DNA of 64,000 bases from JALZKA01 sp963717635 (GCA_963717635.1 OY970347.1:1984001-2048000), one strand, 5' to 3'; shown: positions 48,132 to 57,320, numbered from the stretch's first letter. A program made the numbers and translations. Notes: generated from the letters alone by a model not told the origin.

Positions 48132-48708
48132 GCCCCGCCGCGTCGACCTTCCGCGCAACGTCCAGCGCCAGCGGCGCGCCGTGCAGGTAGATCCCGGCGA
48201 GCCAGAACGGCACGCCGATCACGTCGGGCTCCGCGTAGGAGAACCAGCCGAGCTCGATCTCCGCCGCCTCCACCCCGCATCCCGCCAGCGCCAGCGCGAT
48301 TCCGAACGGATACAGCAGCGCCCGGTCCGGCCGCAACGCGATCCGCGGGATCCAGACCGCGACGTAGGCGATCGCCAGCAGGCAAGGGTGCTCGGGGGCG
48401 ACGATCGCGCTCAACCCGTAGGCGCCCACGAACCAGGCGAAGCCGGACAGCAGGCAGGCCGTGTCGGGCTCCGCCACGCCGCGCGCCGCGGCGAGCCGCC
48501 CGAGCGGGATCGTCGTCGCGACCAGCCCGGTCAGCAGCACCGCGAAGTTGAGCGGAACCCACGCGGCCTGATCCCAGAGCCAGGGGTCCGGGTACGAGAG
48601 CAGCTTCGACTGGACGTGGAACTGATCCAGCGCCGCGCCGAGCAGACCCAGGCACACAGCCAGACCGAGCCAACCGACCAACCGCGAACGGGCCCCCTCA
48701 AAGCGCAT
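48118..48708 (-). CDS. Six-helix membrane protein of unknown function
   Basis: This 196-residue protein has about six hydrophobic segments, beginning LVGWLGLAVCLGLLGAAL, with a DPWLWDQAAWVPLNF loop between the first two. No motif is recognised. TAGGTT ends 6 bases before the ATG at 48708, and the divergent synthetase-like gene begins nearby. Its 3' end overlaps the heptad-repeat gene. Confidence 0.72.
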   Translation of the reverse strand: MRFEGARSRLVGWLGLAVCLGLLGAALDQFHVQSKLLSYPDPWLWDQAAWVPLNFAVLLTGLVATTIPLGRLAAARGVAEPDTACLLSGFAWFVGAYGLSAIVAPEHPCLLAIAYVAVWIPRIALRPDRALLYPFGIALALAGCGVEAAEIELGWFSYAEPDVIGVPFWLAGIYLHGAPLALDVARKVDAAGLTGR

Positions 48709-48714
48709 CGCCGG

Positions 48715-48720
48715 AACCTA
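48715..48720 (-). promoter_or_regulatory. Leaderless -10 (TAGGTT) of the membrane protein gene
   Basis: TAGGTT on the minus strand ends 6 bases before the ATG at 48708. Confidence 0.5.
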
Positions 48721-48729
48721 CCTAGGGAC

Positions 48730-48735
48730 TAGGGT
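48730..48735 (+). promoter_or_regulatory. -10-like TAGGGT of the hydrolase-synthetase gene
   Basis: TAGGGT ends 11 bases before the ATG at 48747. It overlaps a possible TTG start at 48735. Confidence 0.35.
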
Positions 48736-48746
48736 TGCTGCCGAAG

Positions 48747-51677
48747 ATGGCGATCACGGACCTTGTGACGAGCCCGCTCAACCGCGTCGGCGCCGCGGCC
48801 CAGAATGCGCTCGAGGTCGCGCGTTTCGGCGGCCTGGAGACGGGCGAGGAAGCATCGCCCTACGAGGTCGTCGCCGAGCGTCCGATCTACCGCCTGCGCC
48901 GCTATTTCCCGGGCGAGGACGCGACCGGCAGGCCACCGGTGGTCCTGGTGCCGCCGATGATGCTGGCGACCGAGGTGTGGGACGTCTCCCCCAGCTCGAC
49001 GGCGGTCGGCAGCCTGCGTGAGCTGGGGGTCGACCCCTGGGTGGTCGACTTCGGGGCGCCCGAGCGCGAAGAGGGCGGGCTCGAGCGTAACCTCGCCGAT
49101 CACGTCCTGGCGGTCTCCGACGCCGTCGATCGGGTGCGCTCGGCGACCGGCCGCGACGTCCACCTGGGCGGCTACTCGCAGGGTGGGATGTTCTGTTACC
49201 AGGCGGCCGCGTTCCGCCGCTCCGAGGGGCTCGCGAGCGTGATCGCGTTCGGCAGCCCGGTCGACACGGCGGCGGCGATGCCGCTCGGCCTCCCGGAGGA
49301 GGTGGTCTCGCGCGCGGCCGGCGTGCTGGCCGAGAGCACCCTCGCCCGCAACGCGATTCCAGCCTGGATGTCGCGTCTGGGCTTTCGGATGCTCGACCCG
49401 GTCAAGGCCGCGCGCCAGCAGGTCGACTTCCTGCGCCAGCTCCACGACCGCGAGGCGCTCCTGCCGCGCGAGCGCCAGCGCCGCTTCCTGCAGGCCGACG
49501 GCTGGGTCGCATGGCCCGGCCCGGCCCTCGCCGACTTCATGCGCCAGTTCATCGCCCACAACCGGATGCTCGAGGGCGGCTTCGTGATCGACGAGCGCCT
49601 GGTGACGCTGGCCGACATCGAATGCCCGATCCTGACTGTCGTCGGCGAGGTCGACGAAATCGCGCCGGCCGCCGCGGTCCGCGCGATCGTCCGTGCGGCG
49701 CCCCGGGCCGAGATCTACGAGCTGACCCTCCAGGCCGGGCACTTCGGCCTGGTCGTCGGTTCGAAGTCCAACCAGCAGACGTGGCCGGCGGTTGCCGGCT
49801 GGACCCGCTGGCGCGACGCCGGCGCCGAGTTGCCGGAGACGATCCGCAGGGCCGAGGTGGCGGCCGAGCTTGCCGAGGCTCCGGGCGCGGGCGCCCGCGC
49901 CGGCTACGGGCTCGGCCTGGCGGCGGGCGTCGGCTCGAACATCGCGCGGTCGGTGGTAACCGGCCTCTCGCGCACCGCTCGCACCGTGCGCGAACTGGGC
50001 GAGGAGGCCTTCACCCAGCTCCCGCGGCTGATCCGCCTCGACCAGGTGCGCCCGCGGACTCGGATCTCGCTCGGCAAGCTGCTCGACGAGCAGGCCTCCG
50101 AGCACCCGGACCAGGTCTTCTTCCTGTTCGAGGACCGCGCCCACACGCACGCCGCCGCCAAGCACCGGATCGACTCGATCGTCCGCGGCCTGATCTCGGT
50201 CGGCGTCCACCAGGGCGAGCACGTCGGCGTGCTGATGGACCCGCGGCCAACGGCGCTGACCGTGGTGGCGGCCCTGAGCCGCCTGGGCGCCGTCGGCGTG
50301 CTGCTGCGACCCGACGGCGACGTCGCCCGCGAGGCAGAGCTGGGCGAGATCGGCCGCGTCGTCGCGGACCCCGACCACATGGCGACGGCGGCCGAGGCGG
50401 GCGTCCAGGTCCTGGTCCTGGGCGGCGGCGCCGGCCCGCGCGACCTTGGCCCAGGGGTCGTGGACATGGAGCGGATCGATCCCGACGAGGTCGAGCTGCC
50501 CGGCTGGTACCAGCCAAACCCGGGCCGCGCCCGAGACCTCGGCTTCATCCTCTTCACGGGGTCGGGCGAACGCACCCGGCCGAACCGGATCACCAACCGC
50601 CGCTGGATCCTGTCGGCGCTCGGCACCGCGTCCTCGGCGGCGCTCACCGAGGCCGACACGGTCTACAGCGTGACTCCGGTCTACCACCCCTCGGGCCTGA
50701 TGGTCAGCCTTGGCGGCGCGATCGCCGGCGGCTCCCGAATCGCGCTGGCCCGCGACTTCGACCCCTCCACGTTCTGGGACGAGGCCCGCCGCTACGGCGT
50801 CACGGTCGGCTCGTACACCTGGACGATGCTGCGCGACCTGGTCGAGGCGCCGCCGCACCCGAACGAGCGACACCACTCGGTGCGGCTGTTCATGGGCTCG
50901 GGTATGCCGCGGGCGCTCTGGCGGCGCGTATGCGAGCGGTTCGCTCCGGCCGGCGTGGTCGAGTTCTACGCGTCGACCCAGGGCGAGGTCGTGCTGGCCA
51001 ACATCTCCGGTCAGAAGGTCGGCGCAATGGGCCGGCCGCTCCCCGGCTCGGCCCGGGTGAAAATCGCGGCGCTCGACTTGGAGAAGGGCCTCGAGGCGAC
51101 GCCGCACGGGTTCGCGCGCGAGTGCGAAACCAACGAGGTTGGAGTGCTGATGTCCGAGGTCGATGCGGACTTGAGCGTCGCGATCGATACCCCGCTGCGG
51201 GGCGTGTTCAAGGCCGACGACGCGTGGGTCGCCACCGGCGATCTGTTCCGCAAGGACCCGGACGGCGACTTCTGGCTCCTCGACACGATCACCTCCCTGA
51301 TCCGCACCGAGCGCGGGCCGGTCGCCCCGACCCCGGTCCGCGATGCGCTCTGGTCGCTGCCAGCCGTCGACCTCGCTGTCTGCTTCGGCGTCCCCGATCC
51401 CGATTCGGCCAACGCCATCGCGGTCGGGGCGGTGAAGCTCCGCGACGGCCAGGCAATCGACGCGAGCGACGTGACCGACGCGCTAGAAAGCTTGAAGGGA
51501 GAGGAGCGCCCCACCTACGTCCGAGTGGTCGACGAGATTCCGGTCACGACCTGGCACCGGCCGGTCCCCTCGGAGATCCAGGCGCTGGGCGTCCCGGACG
51601 GACGCGACGGGCAAGCATTCGCGCGCGGCGAGGACGAGGTCTATTTCGAACTGACCCGGGCGTCAGTCGCTCAATAG
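48747..51677 (+). CDS. PhaC-like hydrolase fused to a degenerate acyl-CoA synthetase
   Basis: This is a two-domain protein of 976 residues. Residues 1-360 form an alpha/beta hydrolase like PHA synthases (PPVVLVPPMMLATEVWDVSPSSTAVGSL). Its nucleophile is Ser in GGYSQGGMF rather than the Cys of true PHA synthases, with Asp in GEVDEIAPAAA and His in LQAGHFGLVVG. Residues from about 430 form an ANL adenylation domain (DEQASEHPDQVFFLFEDR). Its P-loop reads FTGSGERTRPNRIT in place of the normal TSGTTGxPKG, and the C-terminal catalytic Lys region reads TTWHRPVPSEIQ with no Lys. The synthetase half may therefore be inactive or use a different chemistry. A crotonase gene follows. Confidence 0.8.
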   Translation: MAITDLVTSPLNRVGAAAQNALEVARFGGLETGEEASPYEVVAERPIYRLRRYFPGEDATGRPPVVLVPPMMLATEVWDVSPSSTAVGSLRELGVDPWVVDFGAPEREEGGLERNLADHVLAVSDAVDRVRSATGRDVHLGGYSQGGMFCYQAAAFRRSEGLASVIAFGSPVDTAAAMPLGLPEEVVSRAAGVLAESTLARNAIPAWMSRLGFRMLDPVKAARQQVDFLRQLHDREALLPRERQRRFLQADGWVAWPGPALADFMRQFIAHNRMLEGGFVIDERLVTLADIECPILTVVGEVDEIAPAAAVRAIVRAAPRAEIYELTLQAGHFGLVVGSKSNQQTWPAVAGWTRWRDAGAELPETIRRAEVAAELAEAPGAGARAGYGLGLAAGVGSNIARSVVTGLSRTARTVRELGEEAFTQLPRLIRLDQVRPRTRISLGKLLDEQASEHPDQVFFLFEDRAHTHAAAKHRIDSIVRGLISVGVHQGEHVGVLMDPRPTALTVVAALSRLGAVGVLLRPDGDVAREAELGEIGRVVADPDHMATAAEAGVQVLVLGGGAGPRDLGPGVVDMERIDPDEVELPGWYQPNPGRARDLGFILFTGSGERTRPNRITNRRWILSALGTASSAALTEADTVYSVTPVYHPSGLMVSLGGAIAGGSRIALARDFDPSTFWDEARRYGVTVGSYTWTMLRDLVEAPPHPNERHHSVRLFMGSGMPRALWRRVCERFAPAGVVEFYASTQGEVVLANISGQKVGAMGRPLPGSARVKIAALDLEKGLEATPHGFARECETNEVGVLMSEVDADLSVAIDTPLRGVFKADDAWVATGDLFRKDPDGDFWLLDTITSLIRTERGPVAPTPVRDALWSLPAVDLAVCFGVPDPDSANAIAVGAVKLRDGQAIDASDVTDALESLKGEERPTYVRVVDEIPVTTWHRPVPSEIQALGVPDGRDGQAFARGEDEVYFELTRASVAQ

Positions 51678-51680
51678 AGT
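51675..51680 (+). promoter_or_regulatory. -10-like TAGAGT of the crotonase gene
   Basis: TAGAGT ends 10 bases before the ATG at 51691, overlapping the stop of the preceding gene. Confidence 0.3.
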
Positions 51681-51690
51681 CCCCCGCGCG

Positions 51691-52485
51691 ATGACCGATT
51701 TCGACACCCTTGACCTCGCGATCGCCGATGGCGCCGCGACGGTCACGCTGAACCGCCCCGACAAGCTCAATGCATGGAACCTGCAGCTCGGGATCGACCT
51801 CCGCCAGGCGGTCGAGGACCTCGCCGCCGACGAGTCAGTACGCGCCGTGCTGATCACCGGGGCCGGCCGCGCGTTCTCATCGGGCGCCGACCTCTCCGAG
51901 CCCCGCGAGGAGGGCGCCGACGGGCTGCCGGACCTGAGCGCCCGCCTCAAGGACCGCTACCACCCGATCATCACCGGCATCCGCGAGATGCCCAAGCCTG
52001 TGATCTCGGCGGTCAACGGACCCGCGGTCGGCATCGGCTGCTCGCTGGCGCTGTCCGCCGACCTCGTCCTCGCCGCCGAGTCGGCCTACTTCCTGCTCGC
52101 CTTCGTCAACATCGGCCTGGTCCCCGATGGCGGCTCGACCGCCTTCATCCCGGCGCGGATCGGGCTGGCACGAGCCATGGAGATGATGCTGCTTGGCGAG
52201 CGCGTCAAGGCGCCGCAGGCGCTCGAGTGGGGGCTGGTCAACCGGGTCGTGGCCGACGCAGAGCTCGGCGCCGAAGCCGAGACGCTGCTCACCCGGCTCG
52301 CCAACGGGCCGACCAAGGCCTACGCCAACGGCAAGGCATTGCTGAACCGGCGCCTTTATGCCGACCTGCACGGGCAGCTCGAGGCCGAGGCCGACTTCCA
52401 GGGCGAGCAGGGCGCATCCGCCGACTTCATCGAGGGCGTCCTCGCCTTCATGCAGAAGCGCGAGCCCAACTTCACCGGCAAGTAA
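51691..52485 (+). CDS. Enoyl-CoA hydratase/isomerase (crotonase)
   Basis: This 264-residue crotonase has the oxyanion segment AVLITGAGRAFSSGADLSE and the second oxyanion and active-site segment VNGPAVGIGCSLALSADLVLA with LLAFVNIGLVPDGGSTAF. Asp in VPDGG replaces the catalytic Glu of strict hydratases, as in PaaG-like isomerases. It probably works with the upstream synthetase-like protein and the acyl-CoA dehydrogenase in beta-oxidation. Confidence 0.9.
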   Translation: MTDFDTLDLAIADGAATVTLNRPDKLNAWNLQLGIDLRQAVEDLAADESVRAVLITGAGRAFSSGADLSEPREEGADGLPDLSARLKDRYHPIITGIREMPKPVISAVNGPAVGIGCSLALSADLVLAAESAYFLLAFVNIGLVPDGGSTAFIPARIGLARAMEMMLLGERVKAPQALEWGLVNRVVADAELGAEAETLLTRLANGPTKAYANGKALLNRRLYADLHGQLEAEADFQGEQGASADFIEGVLAFMQKREPNFTGK

Positions 52486-52499
52486 CGGGCCCACGGCTC

Positions 52500-53150
52500 G
52501 TGAACCTCGGCTGGGACCAGGCCGACCGCGACGCACTTTCGGTGCTGCGCCCGCTGCTGGACGCGGGCGGGTATCTCGCCTGGACCGATGGGGCGCTGCG
52601 GCCGGCCGCGCTGGCAGCCGTCTGCAACGAGGTCACGCTGGCGGGCCGGCGGGAGCTCGTCGAGCTGGGCTCCGGGGTCAGCACAGTCGTCCTCGGCCGG
52701 CTGGCGCGCGAGCTGGGTGGCCGGCTCACCTCCCTCGAGCACGACACCGATTGGGCCCGCGTGGTCCGCTCGCAGATCGAGCGCGAGGGCCTGACCGCCG
52801 CCGCGCGGCTGATCGAGGCGCCGCTCGAACGACACTCCGCTGCGCTCGACGACGCTCCCTGGTATGCGGCGGGGGCCGTGGCGGAGCTGCCGCAGGAGAT
52901 CGATCTGCTCCTCGTCGACGGGCCGCCTGGCTACGGCGACGGCATGGGACGAAGCCGCTACCCGGCGCTGCCAGCGCTCGAAAAGCGGCTCGCTCCGAAC
53001 GCGATGGTCGTGCTGGACGATGCCGGGCGCGAGGGGGAGCGGGCGATCCTCGAGGGATGGCAACGCGACAGTCAGGGCTGGACCTGCGCCGTCGACGAGG
53101 CGCTCGGGATCGCGAGGTGCGTCAGGCGTCGCCCTTCTGCTCAGCCTTGA
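52500..53150 (+). CDS. Class I SAM methyltransferase
   Basis: This 216-residue protein has motif I RRELVELGSGVSTVVLGRL, a strand-2 acidic end in LTSLEHDTDW and motif IV IDLLLVDGPPGYGDGMGRSRYPALPALEKRL, matching the methyltransferase 24 group. The start is a GTG at 52500, 14 bases after the crotonase stop. Its 3' end overlaps the convergent kinase gene by 29 bases. The substrate is unknown. Confidence 0.82.
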   Translation: MNLGWDQADRDALSVLRPLLDAGGYLAWTDGALRPAALAAVCNEVTLAGRRELVELGSGVSTVVLGRLARELGGRLTSLEHDTDWARVVRSQIEREGLTAAARLIEAPLERHSAALDDAPWYAAGAVAELPQEIDLLLVDGPPGYGDGMGRSRYPALPALEKRLAPNAMVVLDDAGREGERAILEGWQRDSQGWTCAVDEALGIARCVRRRPSAQP

Positions 53151-54435
53151 GGTCCTTCTCCGCCTGCTTCAGCTCGGCCGCCACCACCGACTGTTGATTC
53201 GGGATCTCGAGCCGCTGCTCGAGGATCGGGATCGCCTCCCCGGGACGCCCCGCCAGCCGCAGCGCGTTGCCGAGGTTGAACAAGGCGTACGCGTAGTTGA
53301 GATCGCCGGTTCCCTCCAGCGCCGCCACCGCCTCCTGGAGAACGGGAACCGCCTCGTCGTACGAGCCGGCTTGGATCAGCGCGTAGCCCTGCTCGTTCAG
53401 CGCCACGCCGTCGCCGCTCTGATCGGGTGCCGGAGTGTCCGGGGCGGTGTCAGCCGGCGCTGCGGAGCCTTGCTCGGTTTGATTCCCCGAGCCCGCATCC
53501 GCCGCGGCCTCGCGCTCCGCGGGACGGTCCAGCGGCGGCGACTCGTCGTCGCCCCCGATCGCGTTCGCGAAAACGACGCCCAGGACCAGCACCACGAGGC
53601 AGAGTGCCGCGACCGGCAGCCAGCGCGGCGGGCCCGAGGCCGCTACCGGGACCTCCTCGGTCGTCGGCTCGGCCTGGGCCACGGGCGTCGCCCGGGCCAC
53701 CACCGGTACCAGGTCCAGCATCGCGAGCGCTGCGGTCGCGGAAGCCGGGCGCAGCTCCGGGTTCTCGGCGCTCAAGCGCCCCGTCAAACCGACGAGGCGA
53801 GCCGAACTGCCCTCGCGCAGGCACTGCGAGAGCATCACGCCGCACGCGAACAGGTCGCTGCGCTCGTCGGCGGGCTCGCCGCGCCAAAGCTCCGGGGCCA
53901 TGTAGCGCGCTGTGCCCGGGATCTGGCCGGTCTGGGTGATCGAGGTGGCGTCCTCCGGGCGCGCCACCCCGAAATCGGTCAGGCAGGCGCGGCCGTCAGG
54001 CGCGAGCAGCACGTTGGCCGGCTTCACGTCGCGATGGACGATGCCCGCCGCGTGGATATGCCCGAGCGCGCGCAGCGTGTCGCCCGCCAGCCGCTCCGGA
54101 TCGGGTGCACCGCCGTTCTGCAGGCGATCCTGAAGGGACCCGCCCGAGAGGTAGGCCATGACCAGGTACGGACGGTCGCCCGTCGCCTCGAAGTCGTAGA
54201 TCGAGACCAGATTCGGGTGCTGCAGGCGCGCTGCGATCCGGGCCTCGCGCCGAAAGCGGGCCAGCCAGCCCCGGTCTGACACCAGGCCTTCGGCCAGCAC
54301 CTTGACCGCAACGGGCCGCTCGAGCAGGGTGTCGGTGGCCAGCCAAACCGTGGCAGCGGCGCCCCGTCCAAGGCGCCGCCGGAGCTCGTAGCGGCCTGAC
54401 CGAAGACTGATTCCCTCAGCCAGGACAACGCTCAC
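53122..54435 (-). CDS. Membrane Ser/Thr protein kinase with extracellular TPRs
   Basis: This 437-residue PknB-like kinase has the G loop LGRGAAATVW, Lys45, HRDVKPANVLL with Asp136, DFGVAR with Asp154 and APELWRG. A single membrane helix (about 272-294) leads to an acidic, Pro-rich extracellular linker and about two TPR motifs (NEQGYALIQAGSYDEAVPVLQEAV, YALFNLGNALRLAGRPGEAIPILEQRL). TPRs instead of PASTA domains suggest protein-ligand sensing. Its start overlaps the stop of the CBS gene, so they are co-translated. Confidence 0.9.
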   Translation of the reverse strand: MSVVLAEGISLRSGRYELRRRLGRGAAATVWLATDTLLERPVAVKVLAEGLVSDRGWLARFRREARIAARLQHPNLVSIYDFEATGDRPYLVMAYLSGGSLQDRLQNGGAPDPERLAGDTLRALGHIHAAGIVHRDVKPANVLLAPDGRACLTDFGVARPEDATSITQTGQIPGTARYMAPELWRGEPADERSDLFACGVMLSQCLREGSSARLVGLTGRLSAENPELRPASATAALAMLDLVPVVARATPVAQAEPTTEEVPVAASGPPRWLPVAALCLVVLVLGVVFANAIGGDDESPPLDRPAEREAAADAGSGNQTEQGSAAPADTAPDTPAPDQSGDGVALNEQGYALIQAGSYDEAVPVLQEAVAALEGTGDLNYAYALFNLGNALRLAGRPGEAIPILEQRLEIPNQQSVVAAELKQAEKDLKAEQKGDA

Positions 54436-54848
54436 GCGGAGATCGACTCCACCAGCTTCCCGACCTGCTCCTCCTCGAGGTTGCGAGCGATGTCGGCCTG
54501 GCTGACGATCCCGACCAGCCGCTGCCCGTCGATCACCGGCAGGCGGCGGACCTGGTGCTCGGCCATCGCCTGGAGGGCCTCGTCGATCGGATCATCCGCG
54601 CCGATCGTCACGGGCTTGCCCTCGCCCAGCTCGCCGGCCGTGGTCGCCGCGGGGTCGCGGCCCTCGGCGAGGACCTTCACGACGATGTCGCGGTCGGTCA
54701 GCATCCCCTTCAGCCGATCGTCGTCGCCGCAGATCGGCATCGAGCCGACGTTCAAGTCCTTGAGCTTCTTGGCAGCGTCGAACACGCTTTCACCCTCGCC
54801 GATGCAGGTGCAGTCAGAGCTCATCACGTCGCGGGCTGACTTGGCCAT
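54432..54848 (-). CDS. Tandem CBS-domain protein, Hrp1-like
   Basis: This 138-residue protein contains two CBS motifs (about 8-60 and 75-130), the second with EHQVRRLPVIDGQRLVGIVSQADIAR. The TCIGEGESVFDAAKKLKDLNVGSMPICGDDDRLKGMLTDRDIV pattern is very like mycobacterial hypoxic response protein 1. It may bind a nucleotide or metal. AGGAGGAAAC is a strong ribosome-binding site. It is coupled to the kinase by an ATGA overlap. Confidence 0.9.
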   Translation of the reverse strand: MAKSARDVMSSDCTCIGEGESVFDAAKKLKDLNVGSMPICGDDDRLKGMLTDRDIVVKVLAEGRDPAATTAGELGEGKPVTIGADDPIDEALQAMAEHQVRRLPVIDGQRLVGIVSQADIARNLEEEQVGKLVESISA

Positions 54849-54896
54849 GTTTCCTCCTTGAGTTGGGGTTGCTTATCCCCTTACCCAACCTGGGCT

Positions 54897-54902
54897 TAGG
54901 AT
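54897..54902 (+). promoter_or_regulatory. Leaderless -10 (TAGGAT) of the SDR gene
   Basis: TAGGAT ends 6 bases before the ATG at 54909. Confidence 0.5.
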
Positions 54903-54908
54903 CACGCG

Positions 54909-55751
54909 ATGGCGGACCGGTACTCGATCACGGGCAAGACGGCACTCGTGACCGGTGCGGCGAAGGGCATCGGCTTCGAGACCGCGAAGCTGCTGCATCA
55001 GCGTGGCGCCAACGTCGCGATTCTCGACCTCGACCTCGTGGACGCGGTAGCGGCGGCGGAGACGATCGGCGAGCGCACTCTGGCAATCGACGTCGACGTC
55101 ACCGACACGCATGCCATGGAACTGGCGACTAAGACAGCCGTCGAGCGCTTCGGCGGCCTCGACATCGTGGTCGCCAACGCCGGGATCGCCCCGGCGGCGC
55201 GGCCGATGAGCGTGATGGGCAACGAGGTGTTCGAGCGCGTCATCGACGTCGACCTCTACGGCGTCTGGCGCACCGTCCGTCCGGCCCTGCCACAGGTGAT
55301 CGCGCGCCAGGGCCACATCGTCGTCGTGGCCTCGATCTACGCGTTCGTGAACGGGATGATGGCCGCGCCGTACGCGATGAGCAAGGCCGGGGTCGAGGCG
55401 CTCGGCCGGGCGCTCCGCGTGGAGCTCGCGCCGCATGGCGCCAGCGCCGGGGTCGCCTACTTCGGATTCATCGACACGGACATGGTGCGCGACGCGTTCG
55501 CCGATCCGATCGCCCAGCGGATCGAGGACGTGTTTCCGAGCTGGATGTTGAAGCGGTTGACGCCCGACGTTGCCGGCGCGACGATCGTGAACGGGATCGA
55601 GCGCCGGGCGCCCCGCATGATCGCGCCACGCTGGTGGGCCGGCTGGTCGGCGCTCCGCGGGATCGTCAACCCGATGTTCGATCGCCTCGCCCGCCGCGAC
55701 GACCAGATCGCCGAGGCCGTGCGCGAGGCCGAGCGCAACCCGCCGGGCTAG
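54909..55751 (+). CDS. Short-chain dehydrogenase/reductase
   Basis: This 280-residue SDR has the TGAAKGIG cofactor motif, DLDLVD for cofactor choice (NAD-like acidic end), NAG in VVANAGIAP, Ser in VVASIYAF and a Tyr-Lys pair in APYAMSKAG. A C-terminal extension (PRWWAGWSALRGIVNPMFDRLARRDDQIAEAV) is common in actinobacterial steroid or alcohol dehydrogenases. It opens the oxidative gene block and probably oxidises a hydrophobic alcohol. Confidence 0.9.
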   Translation: MADRYSITGKTALVTGAAKGIGFETAKLLHQRGANVAILDLDLVDAVAAAETIGERTLAIDVDVTDTHAMELATKTAVERFGGLDIVVANAGIAPAARPMSVMGNEVFERVIDVDLYGVWRTVRPALPQVIARQGHIVVVASIYAFVNGMMAAPYAMSKAGVEALGRALRVELAPHGASAGVAYFGFIDTDMVRDAFADPIAQRIEDVFPSWMLKRLTPDVAGATIVNGIERRAPRMIAPRWWAGWSALRGIVNPMFDRLARRDDQIAEAVREAERNPPG

Positions 55752-55755
55752 CCGG

Positions 55756-56400
55756 CTACTTGCTGCGGGTGCCGGCCGGCTCGAGAATCGGTGCGATCAG
55801 GGCGCGGGCCAGCTCGCGCATCATCTGATCGTCGCCGACGGGAAGGGCGGTCGCGGGCATCAACAGGAACGAGAACCCGATCCGGATCAGGAGCTCCGCG
55901 ACGTGCTCAGGCTCGACGTCACCGACCAGTCCGCGGCGCTTTGCATCGCGCACCCGCTCCGCCACGAAGCTGCGCGAGATCGCGAAGATCGCCCCGCCGT
56001 CCTGGTTCAGGGCTGCGAGCGCGGTCTCCGGCTCGTGCCGGGCGAACCGATCGAGCACCGGATGCTCTCGAACCAGCCGGAGCGATGTCAGGAAGCCCTG
56101 GGCGATCTGATCGGAGAGCGGCGCGCCCGGGTCGACCGTGGCGTCGATCTCGGCCAGGCAGCGCTGCGACTCGCGGATCGCGAGCGCGTCGATCAGCCGC
56201 TCGCGATCGCCGAACCGGCGGTAGACCGTCATCCGCCCGACCCGGGCGCGAGCGGCGACGTCGTCCATGGTCAGATGCCGCAGCCCGGATGCCCCGACCA
56301 GGTCCAGGGCCGCGTCGAGGATGCGCTCGCTCACGGCATCGTCCGGCACCCCGGTTCCGGACGATGCGAGCGCTCGCTCGAGCAGCGATCGCGGCGCCAC
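55756..56400 (-). CDS. TetR-family regulator of the oxidative cluster
   Basis: This 214-residue regulator has TetR_N at about residues 20-65 (GLRHLTMDDVAARARVGRMTVYRRFGDRERLI) and a helical effector domain. The GTG at 56400 lies 2 bases after the TGA of the oxygenase gene, so they form one transcript and it probably binds the 10+10 palindrome at the operon start (57319-57348). Longer in-frame sequence upstream is Arg-rich and antisense. Confidence 0.87.
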   Translation of the reverse strand: MAPRSLLERALASSGTGVPDDAVSERILDAALDLVGASGLRHLTMDDVAARARVGRMTVYRRFGDRERLIDALAIRESQRCLAEIDATVDPGAPLSDQIAQGFLTSLRLVREHPVLDRFARHEPETALAALNQDGGAIFAISRSFVAERVRDAKRRGLVGDVEPEHVAELLIRIGFSFLLMPATALPVGDDQMMRELARALIAPILEPAGTRSK

Positions 56401-56402
56401 GA

Positions 56403-57320
56403 TCAGGCGGGGCGCGTCGCCGCGGGGCTGAACTTCGAGCCCAGCCCCGACGCCACCTCGCCGCGGGCGATTGCCTTGCTGCGCCAGCGCAGGTAGCTGG
56501 GGCCGAACGTCTTCACCGAGGCCGGCAGCAGCGGCGCGGATCCGCGCGACGCCGCGCCCACCGCCCGAAACTCGAGCTGCTGCGCGCGGGTCCAGGGAAG
56601 GCCAAGCTTTCGTCGCACGTTCGCGGGCATCAGCCCCACGGTTCCGAGCCGGCCGCCGTGGGCCGCAGGGAGGCGAATCGCCCGCCAGAGCGCCGGGCTG
56701 ATGCCGCGCACCTTCGGCGGCGGCGGCTTGGCCAGGGACTCGAGGACGTCGGTGACCGAGTCGGTGTGCTCCAGGCGCTCGCGCACCATCCAGTCGAAGT
56801 ATTCGCCGAACTCGCCCCAGCGCTCCGGTAGGTCGCGATCGCGGACCCCGAGGAACCGGCCGAGGCGCTTCCACTCGGCCCAGAAGGTCTCCAGCTCAGG
56901 CCCCGAGATCGGCCGCACGAAGCGCGCATGGGCACGCACGATGGCGTCGGCCAGGGTCGCGTGCACCCACGCGTAGGGCTCGGGCTCCAGCGAGTGGTAG
57001 CGCTCGCCGTTCGGGAGCTCACCCTTGATCTGCTTGTGCATCTCCCGCACCCGCCTGCCCGTCTCGAGCGCCAGCACGGGACCGCCGTAGACCATGCTGG
57101 TCGTGAAGTCCAGGGTCCGCAGCAGCCGCCCCCACGGGTCGGCCCGGAAGTTCGAGTGCTCCGAGACGCCGGCGCCGACCACTGGATGGGCCACCTGCAG
57201 CATCAGGGCGTAGCCGGAACCCCCCATCAGACGGCCGTCGCTGGCCAGCCGCCAGGTCACGCCCCCGCGCGGAGGCGTCAGCTCAGGCGCTTCGTCGGCC
57301 GTCGGCAGCGTGGGAGCCAT
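56403..57320 (-). CDS. MpaB/latex clearing protein-type oxygenase (DUF2236)
   Basis: This 305-residue protein has the family core. LMGGSGYALMLQVAHPVVGAGVSEHSNFRADPWGRLLRTL carries the conserved His residues, MVYGGPVLALETGRRVREMHKQIKG follows, and YAWVHATLADAIVRAHARF comes next. Members are ferric-haem proteins that oxidise isoprenoids or act in secondary metabolism. No signal peptide is seen. The ATG at 57320 is inside the palindromic operator. A TTG at 57329 is in frame. Confidence 0.86.
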   Translation of the reverse strand: MAPTLPTADEAPELTPPRGGVTWRLASDGRLMGGSGYALMLQVAHPVVGAGVSEHSNFRADPWGRLLRTLDFTTSMVYGGPVLALETGRRVREMHKQIKGELPNGERYHSLEPEPYAWVHATLADAIVRAHARFVRPISGPELETFWAEWKRLGRFLGVRDRDLPERWGEFGEYFDWMVRERLEHTDSVTDVLESLAKPPPPKVRGISPALWRAIRLPAAHGGRLGTVGLMPANVRRKLGLPWTRAQQLEFRAVGAASRGSAPLLPASVKTFGPSYLRWRSKAIARGEVASGLGSKFSPAATRPA

